Shown here piece by piece: positions 1-8,995 of a DNA stretch of 64,000 bases (positions are counted from its first letter, which is position 1; each line of letters begins with the position of its first letter). The stretch lies in assembly GCA_038046785.1 (NCBI GenBank), contig JBBSVM010000009.1, positions 1-64,000 on the forward strand, in the 5' to 3' direction. A program made the translations under genes and the position numbers. Origin of the DNA: JAHFTW01 sp038046785 (lineage in GTDB: Archaea > Thermoplasmatota > E2 > JACPAO01 > JAHFTW01). The notes under the pieces are model-generated. The model made no database searches. It was not told the DNA's origin and was given only the letters and a program-made list of their open reading frames with translations.

Positions 1-56
1 CACGACCTTCATCGGCTCCAGAACCGAGCGATCCCCCATCTGGTTTGTAGCAACAC
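1..56 (-). rRNA. 23S rRNA, 5' end only
   Basis: The reverse strand reads into the conserved archaeal 23S 5' region: GTTGCTAC, then GATGGGGGATCGCTCGG, then CCGATGAAGGTCGTG. Only the first ~56 bases lie in the window; the rest of the gene is beyond its left edge. The exact mature 5' end is estimated by recall of other archaeal 23S genes. It follows 16S and tRNA-Ala in one operon. Confidence 0.85.
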
Positions 57-287
57 TTCTGAAGTCTTCTCCTATTGAAATTGACTTCGGCATTCTGCTT
101 AGTCCAGGCTGCGTATGCACGCCAATCAGATTGTGATTGACCACCCTCATCGGCGCAGACCTCCTTGCGGAATCTGCATCACCTGTGTCTTTCAGGTTTG
201 CCTGGGCGTTCCCGCATCCCAACCGGTCGGTTGGCATGCGGATTTTGGCGGACCTTTGCAGGTCCAGGTCTCTCCCTTTCGGGAGAG
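57..287 (-). other. tRNA-Ala to 23S internal transcribed spacer
   Basis: About 230 bases separate tRNA-Ala from 23S. There is a hairpin just after the tRNA (CTCTCCC / GGGAGAG, about 266-286). The remaining spacer should hold the 5' half of the 23S processing stem; its partner lies outside the window, so the stem cannot be confirmed. No coding sequence is supported. Confidence 0.6.
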
Positions 288-360
288 TGGACTCGTCGGG
301 ATTTGAACCCGAGGCCACCCCGTTGCAAACGGGGTGCTCTACCAACTGAGCTACGAGCCC
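288..360 (-). tRNA. tRNA-Ala(UGC)
   Basis: A full cloverleaf is visible: acceptor GGGCTCG / CGAGTCC with the G3-U70 wobble pair that identifies alanine tRNAs, D arm GCTCAGTTGGTAGAGC, anticodon stem CCCCG / CGGGG with loop TTTGCAA (anticodon TGC), T arm GGGTTCAAATCCC, discriminator A. No CCA is encoded and there is no intron. It sits between 16S and 23S, the usual place in linked euryarchaeal rRNA operons. Confidence 0.97.
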
Positions 361-427
361 ATGACGGACGATCCGTCGTGGGACCCGCGTCGTTGGATCC
401 GCCAACACGAGACAGCGTTCTACTTGT

Positions 428-465
428 GAACCGGCCCGGACTCTTTTGTGCCCGGTCGGCCCGCT
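428..465 (-). other. 16S processing stem, 3' half
   Basis: Downstream of 16S, this segment pairs with 2065-2101 upstream of 16S. The arms GAACCG-CCCGG and CCCGGTCGG-CCGCT match across the gene, flanking a 4-base TGTG/CACA helix with AAA bulges. This is the bulge-helix-bulge structure cut by the archaeal splicing endonuclease during pre-16S maturation. Confidence 0.8.
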
Positions 466-520
466 GGCCGACGGACGTTGGTCCGTGTAGCGCTCCTAAA
501 GGAAGCGATACGAAATGATA

Positions 521-1991
<1,471 letters not shown>

Positions 1992-2064
1992 TGATCCTCC
2001 AATCGACCCTTGGTCTTGACTAGAGGATGATACACACGATGTGCATCACCTCACTTTAGGAATC

Positions 2065-2101
2065 AGCGGACCGACCGGGTTTCACAGGCCCGGGTCGGTT
2101 C
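2065..2101 (-). other. 16S processing stem, 5' half
   Basis: Pairs with 428-465 to enclose 16S. On the minus strand the order is GAACCGACCCGGGCC, TGTG, AAA bulge, CCCGGTCGGTCCGCT. The downstream partner has compensating G-U pairs, so the helix looks conserved by function rather than by chance. Confidence 0.8.
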
Positions 2102-2702
2102 ACTAATAATTTTGCTGTCTCGTGCATCAGGCGCGTGAGGTCACGTCGGGTCCCGGCAATGCCGGCCCGTCGGGTTTCACCGCCCTCATGAATGTCCCCC
2201 AAGTTGGATGGCTTACCGCATCGCCGGCAGATGCCGAGCTTGGTGTCCAACGGACCTGGGGATTGTGCCGCGGGCGGGTGCCCGCAGCGGGCAGCGTGCG
2301 TCGCACACTGCCGGTAGACCGGGCGGATGCCCGGCCTGTATTTACGTGTTCTTCGGGCTCTTGAGAACGAGTTCTCTCGGGACCCTGTCACGTGAACCTG
2401 AGCGCCAGAACCCCTTGCGGGGCCGACTCGGTTCGCGTCCCGGGCCATATTGGCTCCGGGCGCAGGAATCGCTGTATCGCGACCCCTATTTGAGCGCTTG
2501 GGTGAAGTTCCGCGAGCGGTCCTTCTCCTGTTGCGCCAGAGTTGAGGTTCCGCATCTGAGGCGGATCCGGCCCTATCCTCCGAAGAGGGTCAGTGGGCTC
2601 CCGGTGGGGAAACTGTTGCCAGCTCCCTTGCGGGAGTTGCGCCCAAAGAGGGGGGGTATATGACCCGTTCGCTCCTCCTGTTGGCCTCCTGGGAGATTTT
2701 TG
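2102..2702 (-). promoter_or_regulatory. rRNA operon leader and probable promoter region
   Basis: About 600 bases upstream of the 16S stem without a convincing gene. In this GC-rich stretch there are isolated AT-rich patches that could be TATA boxes for the minus-strand rRNA operon: near 2104-2114 (AAATTATTA), 2335-2347 (GTAAATAC), 2484-2494 (CAAATAGG) and 2651-2660 (CATATACC). Tandem promoters are common for archaeal rRNA operons, but none can be chosen from sequence alone. A 130-codon open frame at 2056-2448 is judged not to be a gene. Confidence 0.4.
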
Positions 2703-3137
2703 TTAGGGGCGGACCCCGACCGAGCGGCGCAGCGCCTCCAGCTCGGCCGGGACCTCCTCCAGTGTCTTGCTGTGGCAACAGGAGGCGAAGCGGCGCCGGC
2801 AGTCAATGTCCACCTGGACGCGAGCGCGCAGGTTCTCTTCCAGATGCGCCGAGAGGCGCCCTCCAGTGCGGTCCCAATCCATCAGGAGAATGACAGGAGG
2901 GGCCGCGGCGGCCAGCTCCTCCAGGAGGCGCGCCATCGGGTCGCCCTGGTTGAGGTGGATGTGGATGCCGCCGATGCCGAGCCACTCCAGGGCGGCGCGG
3001 TCCCGTAGCCCCTCGACGACGACGGTGCCGAACTCCGCCTGCTCCCGGAGACGCTCCACCGCGTCCTCCAGGAGGCGCAGACGGTCCGCCTCGGTGCGGC
3101 GCACAGGCGAGGCCACGTCCGGCGACCGCTGCGGCAC
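2703..3137 (-). CDS. Small TOPRIM-domain protein (UPF0292-like)
   Basis: A 144-residue single-domain TOPRIM protein. The fold's signature is present: a conserved acidic residue after beta strands (VVVEGLRD) and the downstream acidic motif LLMDWDRTGG, matching the DxD of primases, topoisomerases and archaeal UPF0292 proteins. Stand-alone archaeal TOPRIM proteins of this size are thought to act on nucleic acid, possibly in RNA maturation, but the function is not settled. The start is GTG at 3137. It lies just upstream of the rRNA operon on the same strand and could share transcription with it, although about 600 bases intervene. Confidence 0.8.
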   Translation of the reverse strand: MPQRSPDVASPVRRTEADRLRLLEDAVERLREQAEFGTVVVEGLRDRAALEWLGIGGIHIHLNQGDPMARLLEELAAAAPPVILLMDWDRTGGRLSAHLEENLRARVQVDIDCRRRFASCCHSKTLEEVPAELEALRRSVGVRP

Positions 3138-3589
3138 GCGAAAGCCTTAGCCATGTGGAGGGGTCGGACGGCTTGCCCAACCCGAAGCCACTGGGGAGGC
3201 CGCGACGCGGACCGTGAACCAGTGTGCATGGTGCGGGCGACAGGCCCCCGCAAGGGGAGTCCAGCACCGGCTTCGGCCGGGAACCTGCCGCGGTGACCCA
3301 TTAAGGCCCCCGTCCGAGTTCGGCGCGTCGCCGAATGCCATGAGGACGGGACAACACCGATGCGGACACGGCCGCGACCACGCACTGCCTCGCGCGCAAC
3401 GGACACTGCTGACCTCCATCGAGAGGACCGTCCCTGCGCGATGTTGCCAGCCCTGAAGTCAAGGCTCCGACTGCCCCGTCATCGGGGTTGGATGAAGGAG
3501 CCCGTTACAGGGTTGGGCAGCGGCCACACCTCCGTCGCAGCAGCGACGGAGGGGTACATCGGCCGCATGGCCGATGTCGCCCCGGCGAC
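3138..3589. other. Gene-free, strongly structured intergenic region
   Basis: No convincing reading frame on either strand. It holds a long-range perfect pairing (TGCCCAACCC at 3174-3183 with GGGTTGGGCA at 3510-3519) and several local stems, for example CCGTCC/GGACGG around 3312-3350 with TTCGGC/GCCGAA inside it. At the right end are three tight hairpins: 3529-3552, 3557-3576 and 3576-3589. It may encode a structured RNA or be a set of terminators. I looked for SRP RNA and RNase P RNA signatures and did not find them. Confidence 0.4.
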
Positions 3590-3760
3590 TCAATTTCCTC
3601 GGCTCATCCAGTAGAACATCAAGCCGAAGCCGAGCACCGTCATTGCGAAGAGGATGAGGTTGCCCCAGCGCAGCAAATTGGCGCGCCGTGTCGCCTGCGG
3701 CGTCGTCCCCTCCGGCTCCGGCGTCTGCGGCCGATTGGGTTCGAACTTGGAGAAGGGCAC
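3590..3760 (-). CDS. Small single-pass membrane protein, 56 aa
   Basis: Read directly from the reverse strand: GTG start at 3760, stop TGA at 3590. The protein opens with a charged, proline-rich cytoplasmic stretch (PNRPQTPEPEGTTP) followed by RRANLLRWGN and one hydrophobic span, LILFAMTVLGFGLMFYWM. Codons show the strong G/C third-position bias of neighbouring genes. It is divergent from nep1, with 59 bases between the two starts. No family recognised; small tail-anchored proteins of this kind can be translocon or respiratory-complex accessories, but that is a guess. Confidence 0.65.
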   Translation of the reverse strand: MPFSKFEPNRPQTPEPEGTTPQATRRANLLRWGNLILFAMTVLGFGLMFYWMSRGN

Positions 3761-3819
3761 AGCCGTTTCACCGCGGTGCCACCCATGAGGCTTTGCCCGC
3801 GTCCCGCGTCGCCGCTGGC

Positions 3820-4482
3820 GTGCTCACCGTCATCCTCGCCGAGGCGGAACTGGAACTGGTGCCGGAATCCATCGCTGGCCACCCCGCCGTGCGCGTCTCG
3901 GCGCGGGACCAGAAACGCAACCCGGGCGAAATCCTCCTCGACCAGAACGTGCACTGGCAAGCGGTGAAGCCGCTGCCCGAAAGCGCGCGCCGCGGCCGCC
4001 CTGACATCGTGCAGATGTGCCTGCTCACGCTGCTGGAGTCACCGCTCAACAAGATGGGGCAGCTCTCCGTCGTCGTGCACACCCGCAACAACGAACTGAT
4101 TCGCATCAAGCCGGACACCCGGCTGCCGCGCGGCGAGGCGCGCTTCCAGGGGCTCTTCGCCAAGGTGCTGCGCGACGGCCGCAGCCACGACAAGGAGTCG
4201 CTCGTCTGGGTGGAGGGCACCGGCGAGCCGCGCGCCATCCTCGACCAGGTCGCCAAAGGACCGGTCGTGCGGCTCGACGAGACCGGCAACACAGCGACTC
4301 CGGCGCAGCTTGCCGCACGGGGCCGCGATCTCACCGTCGTCCTGGGAGCTTTCCCGTCGGGCGGGTTTGGCCAAGCGTGGAAGAACGCGGTTCCCGACGT
4401 GGTCTCCATCTGGCCAGAACCGCTTGTTGCGTGGGCGGTCGCAGCCGAATTGGTCGCAGGCTGCCGCGCCGCCTGGAGCTAG
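3820..4482 (+). CDS. nep1: Ribosome biogenesis protein Nep1/Emg1 (16S pseudouridine N1-methyltransferase)
   Basis: Archaeal Nep1 methylates N1 of a pseudouridine in the 16S decoding region, using SAM, and belongs to the SPOUT class. Family motifs are clear: an N-terminal AELELVPESIAGHPAVR, then RRGRPDIVQ, ESPLNK, VVVHTRNNELIRI and DTRLPRG, and the C-terminal knot region VLGAFPSGGF. I chose GTG at 3820 because the family begins with a short strand of the type MLTVILAEAELEL; the upstream in-frame extension is not conserved in character. It ends with a few bases of overlap with the convergent membrane-protein gene. Confidence 0.93.
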   Translation: MLTVILAEAELELVPESIAGHPAVRVSARDQKRNPGEILLDQNVHWQAVKPLPESARRGRPDIVQMCLLTLLESPLNKMGQLSVVVHTRNNELIRIKPDTRLPRGEARFQGLFAKVLRDGRSHDKESLVWVEGTGEPRAILDQVAKGPVVRLDETGNTATPAQLAARGRDLTVVLGAFPSGGFGQAWKNAVPDVVSIWPEPLVAWAVAAELVAGCRAAWS

Positions 4483-5126
4483 GGGCGCTGCGCTGAGGCC
4501 ACCGCGGTCCCGGTTGCCTGAGCCGCCCCATCGGAGCCGATGCGCAAGGCGAGAGCGATGAACCAGCCGGCGATGGCAGCAGCAAGCGCACGCTGGAAGA
4601 CGGCCGCAAGCGGCCAGAAATCGGTCATGTCGCCAAGCCCCCACGCGTAGCCAAGCACCATGACGATGCCGGGCCAGACGAACGAGGTTCCGGTCCAGCG
4701 CCCCCACGATGGGTCGCGCCGGCCGGCGTCCACCAGCAAAAACAGCGCGCTGCCCGTCGAGAGGACGGTCGCGGCGGTCGCAATGTTGTGCAGCCCGCCC
4801 ACCCAAGTGGTCGGTTGCGGCGTCACATCGGTCGGGAAGAGAATGAGAACCAAGGTCGTGAATCCTCCCACGACCAGGAGGCGGCAGGCAAGCTGCGCGT
4901 CGCGGTTGCGTGCTGCGAAACTTGGCAGGGTGAGCCCGAGGACGATGAGTCCGAAGGCGAGCGCCAAGAGCCCCATCCCCAAGAGCCAGGCGCCTGGAAG
5001 GCGAACGAAACCTGAGATGTGGCGCGGCCAGGTTGCCCAGTTCAGCACGTGCAGAATGGCCAGGGAGGCAAGGAACACCCCCAAGGCCCCGGCGGCGAGG
5101 CGGATGCGGCGGCGGGCGTCCTGCAC
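4479..5126 (-). CDS. Multi-pass membrane protein, DUF998-like
   Basis: About 215 residues with six hydrophobic spans. The first is LAAGALGVFLASLAILHVL; later ones include ACRLLVVGGFTTLVLILFP and the span around LHNIATAATVLSTGSALFLL. The LHN...A motif after the third span resembles DUF998 proteins, whose function is unknown. The frame stays open upstream to 5279, but that extension repeats the atpD tail in another frame, so GTG at 5126, preceded by GGGAG, is preferred. It lies downstream of atpD on the same strand. Confidence 0.6.
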   Translation of the reverse strand: MQDARRRIRLAAGALGVFLASLAILHVLNWATWPRHISGFVRLPGAWLLGMGLLALAFGLIVLGLTLPSFAARNRDAQLACRLLVVGGFTTLVLILFPTDVTPQPTTWVGGLHNIATAATVLSTGSALFLLVDAGRRDPSWGRWTGTSFVWPGIVMVLGYAWGLGDMTDFWPLAAVFQRALAAAIAGWFIALALRIGSDGAAQATGTAVASAQRP

Positions 5127-5216
5127 ACTCCCTGATAGCGTCGTTCTGGTTTTTCTCTTCTGCGGCCCGATGCTGTCGTCTACGCAATGGCGACGATTCG
5201 GCGCTGCGCCGATTCT

Positions 5217-5255
5217 CAGGCTGTGGCCTTCGCCTTGGATTTGGCCTTGATGCGC
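5217..5255 (-). repeat. Decayed copy of the atpD 3' end
   Basis: This 39-base segment matches 5330-5368 at 35 of 39 positions. The original is the end of atpD, encoding RIKAKSKAKAAA and stop; the copy would encode RIKAKSKAKATA and stop in the equivalent frame. It lies 113 bases downstream of the true end. Between the two copies are a hairpin (CCGGTGCCG / CGGCACCGG, 5261-5282) and a run of CGCT-rich sequence. Confidence 0.8.
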
Positions 5256-5328
5256 CCCGCCCGGTGCCGCAAGCGGCACCGGCCGGTCTGCTCGCTACGC
5301 TCGCTGCGCCTCAACGCCATCCTCCGGC

Positions 5329-5970
5329 TCAGGCTGCTGCCTTGGCCTTGGATTTGGCTTTGATGCGCTTCATGCTGAACAAGCCCTCGCGCTCCATCTC
5401 CTCGAGGCGCAGCGCGATGAACTTCTTGACCTCGTCCAACTCGGGCAGGACCTTGAACTCGAGGGCGTTGACGCGCCGCTTTGTCTTCTCGACCTCGTCC
5501 AGAAGCCGCTTGATGGCGGTCTCCAGCTCGGCCGCGAGGATGGCCTGCTCGACGAGGGCCTCGAACGAGGTGACCGCTTCGTCAATGGCGGGCGAGGTGC
5601 CAACGAGGCCGTAGCCGCGTTCGCTGAGCGGATGGCGCACGGCGTCCGCCTTGATCTTCGGCACCTTGACGCCCATGATGTTGTGTTCGCGCAGGACCAC
5701 TTGGGGCGGCTTGGAGGCGGCAAGCGCCACGCTGCGCACCGTGATGGCGCCCTCGACGGCGGAGGCGACCTGGATGGATTCCTGCGCCGCCTTGTAGCGC
5801 ACCACGAGGTCGGCCCGGATGGACTTGACCTTGGGAAGGATGGCGAACACTTCGTACATCAGGCCGTCGCGCTTCTTCTTGAGAAGGTTGTAGCCCGACT
5901 TGGAAAGCGCGATTTTGCGCTTGACGTTGATGAGCTCAGAGCGCGTGGGGGTGACGTTCTGGGCGGCCAT
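5329..5970 (-). CDS. atpD: V/A-type ATP synthase subunit D
   Basis: Subunit D is the coiled-coil central shaft that rotates inside the A3B3 head of the archaeal ATP synthase. The N-terminal motif NVTPTRSELINVKRKIALS and the C-terminal helix TKRRVNALEFKVLPELDEV are diagnostic. At 213 residues it is the usual length. Start ATG at 5970 (MAAQNVTPTR) is preferred over an upstream in-frame ATG. It ends with a lysine/alanine-rich tail. No other ATP synthase genes are adjacent here; the rest of the operon may lie elsewhere. Confidence 0.95.
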   Translation of the reverse strand: MAAQNVTPTRSELINVKRKIALSKSGYNLLKKKRDGLMYEVFAILPKVKSIRADLVVRYKAAQESIQVASAVEGAITVRSVALAASKPPQVVLREHNIMGVKVPKIKADAVRHPLSERGYGLVGTSPAIDEAVTSFEALVEQAILAAELETAIKRLLDEVEKTKRRVNALEFKVLPELDEVKKFIALRLEEMEREGLFSMKRIKAKSKAKAAA

Positions 5971-6093
5971 GGACGCGGCGGCCCACAAAGGGGGGCTCGA
6001 TAAACGTTGGGCCGAGCGCGGGGCGGGCGGCTGCTTTGCCTCCAGACAGTGAACACCCGCGTCGCAAGCCTTTCAAGCTGGGTTGAGTGTGGG

Positions 6094-6660
6094 ATGAACA
6101 AGATGTTCCTGTACGAATTGAACCGCAAAGAAGCCAAAGGGGAAGCGGATTTCCCTCTCCAAGCGGTCCAATTGAAGGTGGCGGTGAGCCTCGATTTCGG
6201 GGCCAACGAGGTCCCGCCGAAGGCGCGCCGCCGGCTTGCGGCTCAACTGCTGCGCGAATTGGCCACCTCGCTCGATGAGGAAGAGTTGGTGGCGGCCAAC
6301 GCCCCGGGCCACATCCTGCAGACCGAGCCCACCGAGCTGCCCGACGTGGGCGCCCGCCGCGACGGCTGGGTGCAGCCCGCTGGCCTCGACCTGCGCATCG
6401 TCAAGTCCGCCCACCGCATCGTCCAGGAGGTCGCGGAGAAGGGGGTCTCCGGCCGCGTCGTGCTTGCCGCCGAACTGGTGGGCAGCGTCGGCCTTTCGGC
6501 CCCCACCATCGGCCGCCTCCTGCGCGATGGCGAGACCGCCAACGACTACCTCAAGCAGTACGTCATCGTCAACCCGAACGGCCGCACCAAGGCACTCGAC
6601 TTGACCCCGGCGGGGCGACTGCTCGCCAGCAAGATTCGCGCTGGCGCTGTGCCCGTCTAA
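6094..6660 (+). CDS. Protein of unknown function with a possible C-terminal winged helix
   Basis: 188 residues from ATG at 6094 (MNKMFLYELNRKEAKG); the frame is open further upstream, but without coding character. The N-terminal half is acidic and mixed alpha/beta. The C-terminal ~80 residues (AHRIVQEVAEKG ... GLSAPTIGRLLRDGE ... KALDLTPAGRLLASKIR) look like a helix-turn-helix with a wing and the LTPAGRLLA ending seen in winged-helix regulators. It is divergent from atpD across about 120 bases. The family is not recognised; a DNA-binding role is inference only. Confidence 0.6.
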   Translation: MNKMFLYELNRKEAKGEADFPLQAVQLKVAVSLDFGANEVPPKARRRLAAQLLRELATSLDEEELVAANAPGHILQTEPTELPDVGARRDGWVQPAGLDLRIVKSAHRIVQEVAEKGVSGRVVLAAELVGSVGLSAPTIGRLLRDGETANDYLKQYVIVNPNGRTKALDLTPAGRLLASKIRAGAVPV

Positions 6661-6911
6661 CGTTTCTTTGCCGGTTTTGGCACGACCTCGAGAACGTCCA
6701 ACTCCTCGGCAAGCAGATTGTGGCTTTGGGCGACCCGGGCCTTGGCGTCCCGCACGCCCTGATTGTAGAATGCGGGCCCCAATTCCCTCTCGACGAAGTC
6801 CAACAGAAGCGTGGCGCCCAGCTCCCCCAACGCCTCGCCGCGCTCGGCACGGAAATGTTCCTGAATCCGCGCGACGGCGTCGCTGCGGCGCTCGCCCAAC
6901 AGGATGGCCAC
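6657..6911 (-). CDS. DUF2164 family protein
   Basis: 84 residues. The core IQEHFRAERGEALGELGATL and the motif LDFVERELGPAFYNQGVRDA match the DUF2164 pattern, a small helical family of unknown role found in bacteria and some archaea. The stop codon overlaps the stop of the convergent gene at 6660 by a few bases. The lysine-rich C-terminus (PKPAKKR) is unremarkable. Confidence 0.8.
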   Translation of the reverse strand: MAILLGERRSDAVARIQEHFRAERGEALGELGATLLLDFVERELGPAFYNQGVRDAKARVAQSHNLLAEELDVLEVVPKPAKKR

Positions 6912-7052
6912 GGCTTCGCACGGGCGTAGCGGTCAAATAGACCGTCGGCTCACGACGGTTTGCCCCATCCCTGTGCGTCGAGCGCCCCCCGGCGTCCGGC
7001 GACTATCGCAGGACACGGCTTCGGCCGTGGAGAAGGGTAGGAGCAACCACAC

Positions 7053-7526
7053 ATGGCACAAACCATCGAGACCGTCGTGGACGGAGGCAAAGTTGCCGCC
7101 GGCCCGCTCGGCCCCACACTCGGCCCCACCGGCGCCAACATCGGCAAGGTGGTCGCGAAGCTGAACGAGGCGACCAAGGCCTACACCGGCATGAAGGTCC
7201 CCGTCAAGATCGTCATCGACGACAAGAAGGAGTTCACCGTTGAGGTCGGCACCCCGCCGGTCTCGCAGCTCATCTTGATGAAGTCGAAGATTGAGAAGGG
7301 CTCCGGCACGCCCAACAAGGCGAGCGTCGGCAACCTCACCATCAAGCAGGCCATCGAGATCACCGGCATGAAGGGCTCGGCCCTCCTTGGCGCCACCCTC
7401 AAGGCGAAGGTCAAGGAAGTCGTCGGCACTTGCAGCTCCATGGGCGTCACGGTCGAAGGCCGCGTTGCCAAGGAGATGAGCAAGGCCATCGCCGCCGGCG
7501 AGTTCGACGCCCAACTCAAGGAGTAG
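7053..7526 (+). CDS. rpl11: Large-subunit ribosomal protein uL11
   Basis: uL11 binds the GTPase centre of 23S rRNA at the base of the stalk. The N-terminal domain motif KVAAGPLGPTLGPTGANIGKV and the RNA-binding C-terminal domain (ITGMKGSALLGATLKAKVKE, then CSSMGVTVEG) are intact; 157 residues is normal for archaea. A ribosome binding site (GGTAGGAG) precedes ATG at 7053. A small membrane-protein frame follows four bases after its stop codon. Confidence 0.97.
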   Translation: MAQTIETVVDGGKVAAGPLGPTLGPTGANIGKVVAKLNEATKAYTGMKVPVKIVIDDKKEFTVEVGTPPVSQLILMKSKIEKGSGTPNKASVGNLTIKQAIEITGMKGSALLGATLKAKVKEVVGTCSSMGVTVEGRVAKEMSKAIAAGEFDAQLKE

Positions 7527-7530
7527 GCCT

Positions 7531-7845
7531 ACGTCCGACTCCGACGCATCTGCATCCTCTTCCCCTCCCTCTCCTGTTTCTGTAGTCCCCCCCGACGCGA
7601 GCGGAACCGCTGCTGAGCCGTCCGGCCGTCGCGTCATCTTCCGCCTCTTCGTCGCCCTCGCCATCGCCACCGCCATCGCCCTGCTCTGGTTCATCGAGCT
7701 CGCGCGACAGAACCTGACGCCAGAGGACTTCGCCGCCATCCAGCCGCGCCTCTACGGCGCTCTCGCCCTCGACCTGGCGCTGCCCATCGTCGGCTGGTTC
7801 GTGATGAAGCGATTCAACAAACCCAAGACGCCCGCAACCTCATAG
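7531..7845 (+). CDS. Two-span membrane protein, apparently starting at ACG
   Basis: A 104-residue frame with strong coding bias begins four bases after the uL11 stop. It has no ATG, GTG or TTG in a usable place. The best start is ACG at 7531, preceded by GGAG at a normal distance; if read ATG the protein would begin MSDSDASASSSPP. It has a Ser/Pro-rich N-terminus, then RRVIFRLFVALAIATAIALL, a short acidic loop (NLTPEDFAA), YGALALDLALPIVGWFVM and a basic tail. No family recognised. Either ACG is used, or one base differs from the true sequence. Position suggests translational coupling to uL11. Confidence 0.6.
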   Translation, partial: TSDSDASASSSPPSPVSVVPPDASGTAAEPSGRRVIFRLFVALAIATAIALLWFIELARQNLTPEDFAAIQPRLYGALALDLALPIVGWFVMKRFNKPKTPATS

Positions 7846-7849
7846 TGAG

Positions 7850-7974
7850 GGGTGGCCGAAGGCCACCCGTCCCAGGCCTGATGGGCCGTCGCCCCAGCGA
7901 CGGCCCAATCCGTCCGTCGGGGTCCGGGGGCGACAGCCCCCGGTTGGCGCGAAAATGCGCGCAGCGCATTTTCG
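7850..7974. terminator. Four tandem hairpins between convergent genes
   Basis: Perfect stems with tiny loops: GGGTGGCC / GGCCACCC (7850-7868), GGGCCGTCGC / GCGACGGCCC (7883-7906), CCGGGGGC / GCCCCCGG (7924-7943) and CGAAAATGCGC / GCGCATTTTCG (7950-7974). They fill the gap between the small membrane-protein gene and the convergent DHH gene. Likely bidirectional terminators or a palindromic repeat family; similar clusters occur near 15.3 kb and 33.2 kb. Confidence 0.6.
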
Positions 7975-7976
7975 TG

Positions 7977-8969
7977 CTAGGCGAAACAATACGCGTCGTG
8001 CAGGAAGAGGGGAACCGCCTTGGTGGGAATCTTGGCGCCGGCCGAGTGCGGGTGGCCGCCGCCGACGATGCCGTGCTCGCTGGTGAACTCGGTGACGAAC
8101 TGCCCGAGGTTGAGATGGTCCGCGTCGGGCCCTTCGCTGGTGCGGCGCAGACTGAGACTGCTAAGTTGGTTGCGCCGGTTGAGAAGAATCGCGACCGACG
8201 CGCCGACGTCGCGGGCCACTTGCGAGAGGGCGCGGCTGCCGAATCCGAAGAGGCTGGGCTTGCGGCGGCCGAACTGCAAGAGGGCGACGTTGTGCTTGAG
8301 CTCGACCCGTTCGCGCACCCGTTCGAGGGCTTTCTCCCAGCGCCCTTCGTTGAGCATCTGCAGGTAGCGCCCCTTGATTTCGGGGACTTCGCTGGGCCAT
8401 TTTCCAGTCGAGAGTTTGCGCGCAGCGTGGTAGCGGAAACGATCATCGTCCACCTGGAAACGCCATGCAAAGTCGAGCATGCGCGCCTCTTCTTCAAGTC
8501 GCGCCGGGCCTACCTCCGCCTCCACCTCGGAGAGGATGGCGCTTGGGCAGTACTCCATCAAATCGGCGAGGGCGACGAGGTGGCGGTGCTCACCGTTGAG
8601 CGCGAGGTAGTCGTAGGCAACACCGGCGGCGCTGATGCCTTGCCGAACCAGCCCCTCCGTGTCGTCGTCCAGTTCATCGAGTTGGAGTCCCGACTGCTCG
8701 TGGTGGTCGAGGTAGTGCACCTTCTGGCGCGTTTTCGCCTTGTCATTGAGCGTCTTGATGAGGCGCGGCGTCAAACCGAGGTCCACCAGGTAGACGTCGT
8801 GGCTGGCGATGTCGCGCCGCAGGTGGTCCACCGCCATGTCGCCGCTGGGGACAAAACTGACGCGGGCGGCCGGTTCGCGCGCGAGGAAGAGGGCGGCCGA
8901 AATGATGCCATCCACGTTGCCGCGGGTGAGGATGTGGGTCTTCCTGTCGTCGCGGGCTCGCAGGTCCAT
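7977..8969 (-). CDS. DHH/DHHA1 family phosphoesterase
   Basis: 330 residues. The N-terminal DHH domain shows TRGNVDGIISAALF, VYLVDLG and the signature YLDHHEQ; the C-terminal DHHA1 domain ends in GGGHPHSAGAKIP. These manganese enzymes hydrolyse phosphodiester or pyrophosphate bonds (nanoRNase, c-di-NMP phosphodiesterase, GAN/RecJ-like exonuclease). Archaeal homologues of this size may be replication-associated or nanoRNA-degrading; the sequence does not decide. The TAG stop lies a few bases from a hairpin that probably ends the transcript. Confidence 0.88.
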   Translation of the reverse strand: MDLRARDDRKTHILTRGNVDGIISAALFLAREPAARVSFVPSGDMAVDHLRRDIASHDVYLVDLGLTPRLIKTLNDKAKTRQKVHYLDHHEQSGLQLDELDDDTEGLVRQGISAAGVAYDYLALNGEHRHLVALADLMEYCPSAILSEVEAEVGPARLEEEARMLDFAWRFQVDDDRFRYHAARKLSTGKWPSEVPEIKGRYLQMLNEGRWEKALERVRERVELKHNVALLQFGRRKPSLFGFGSRALSQVARDVGASVAILLNRRNQLSSLSLRRTSEGPDADHLNLGQFVTEFTSEHGIVGGGHPHSAGAKIPTKAVPLFLHDAYCFA

Positions 8970-8995
8970 ACGGCGGTCCAGTTCCGCCTCTCAAT

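Noticed and set aside
2056..2448. A 130-codon open frame in the rRNA leader with a CxxC motif (CRRCGK)
   Set aside because: It overlaps the pre-16S processing stem, has no clear codon bias and would be an Arg/Pro-rich protein. Most likely chance in GC-rich DNA.
3138..3589. SRP RNA or RNase P RNA in the structured region
   Set aside because: I could not find the SRP helix 8 sequence GGAAG...AGCAG with its tetraloop, nor the RNase P words GAGGAAAGTCC and GGCTTACAG, on either strand.
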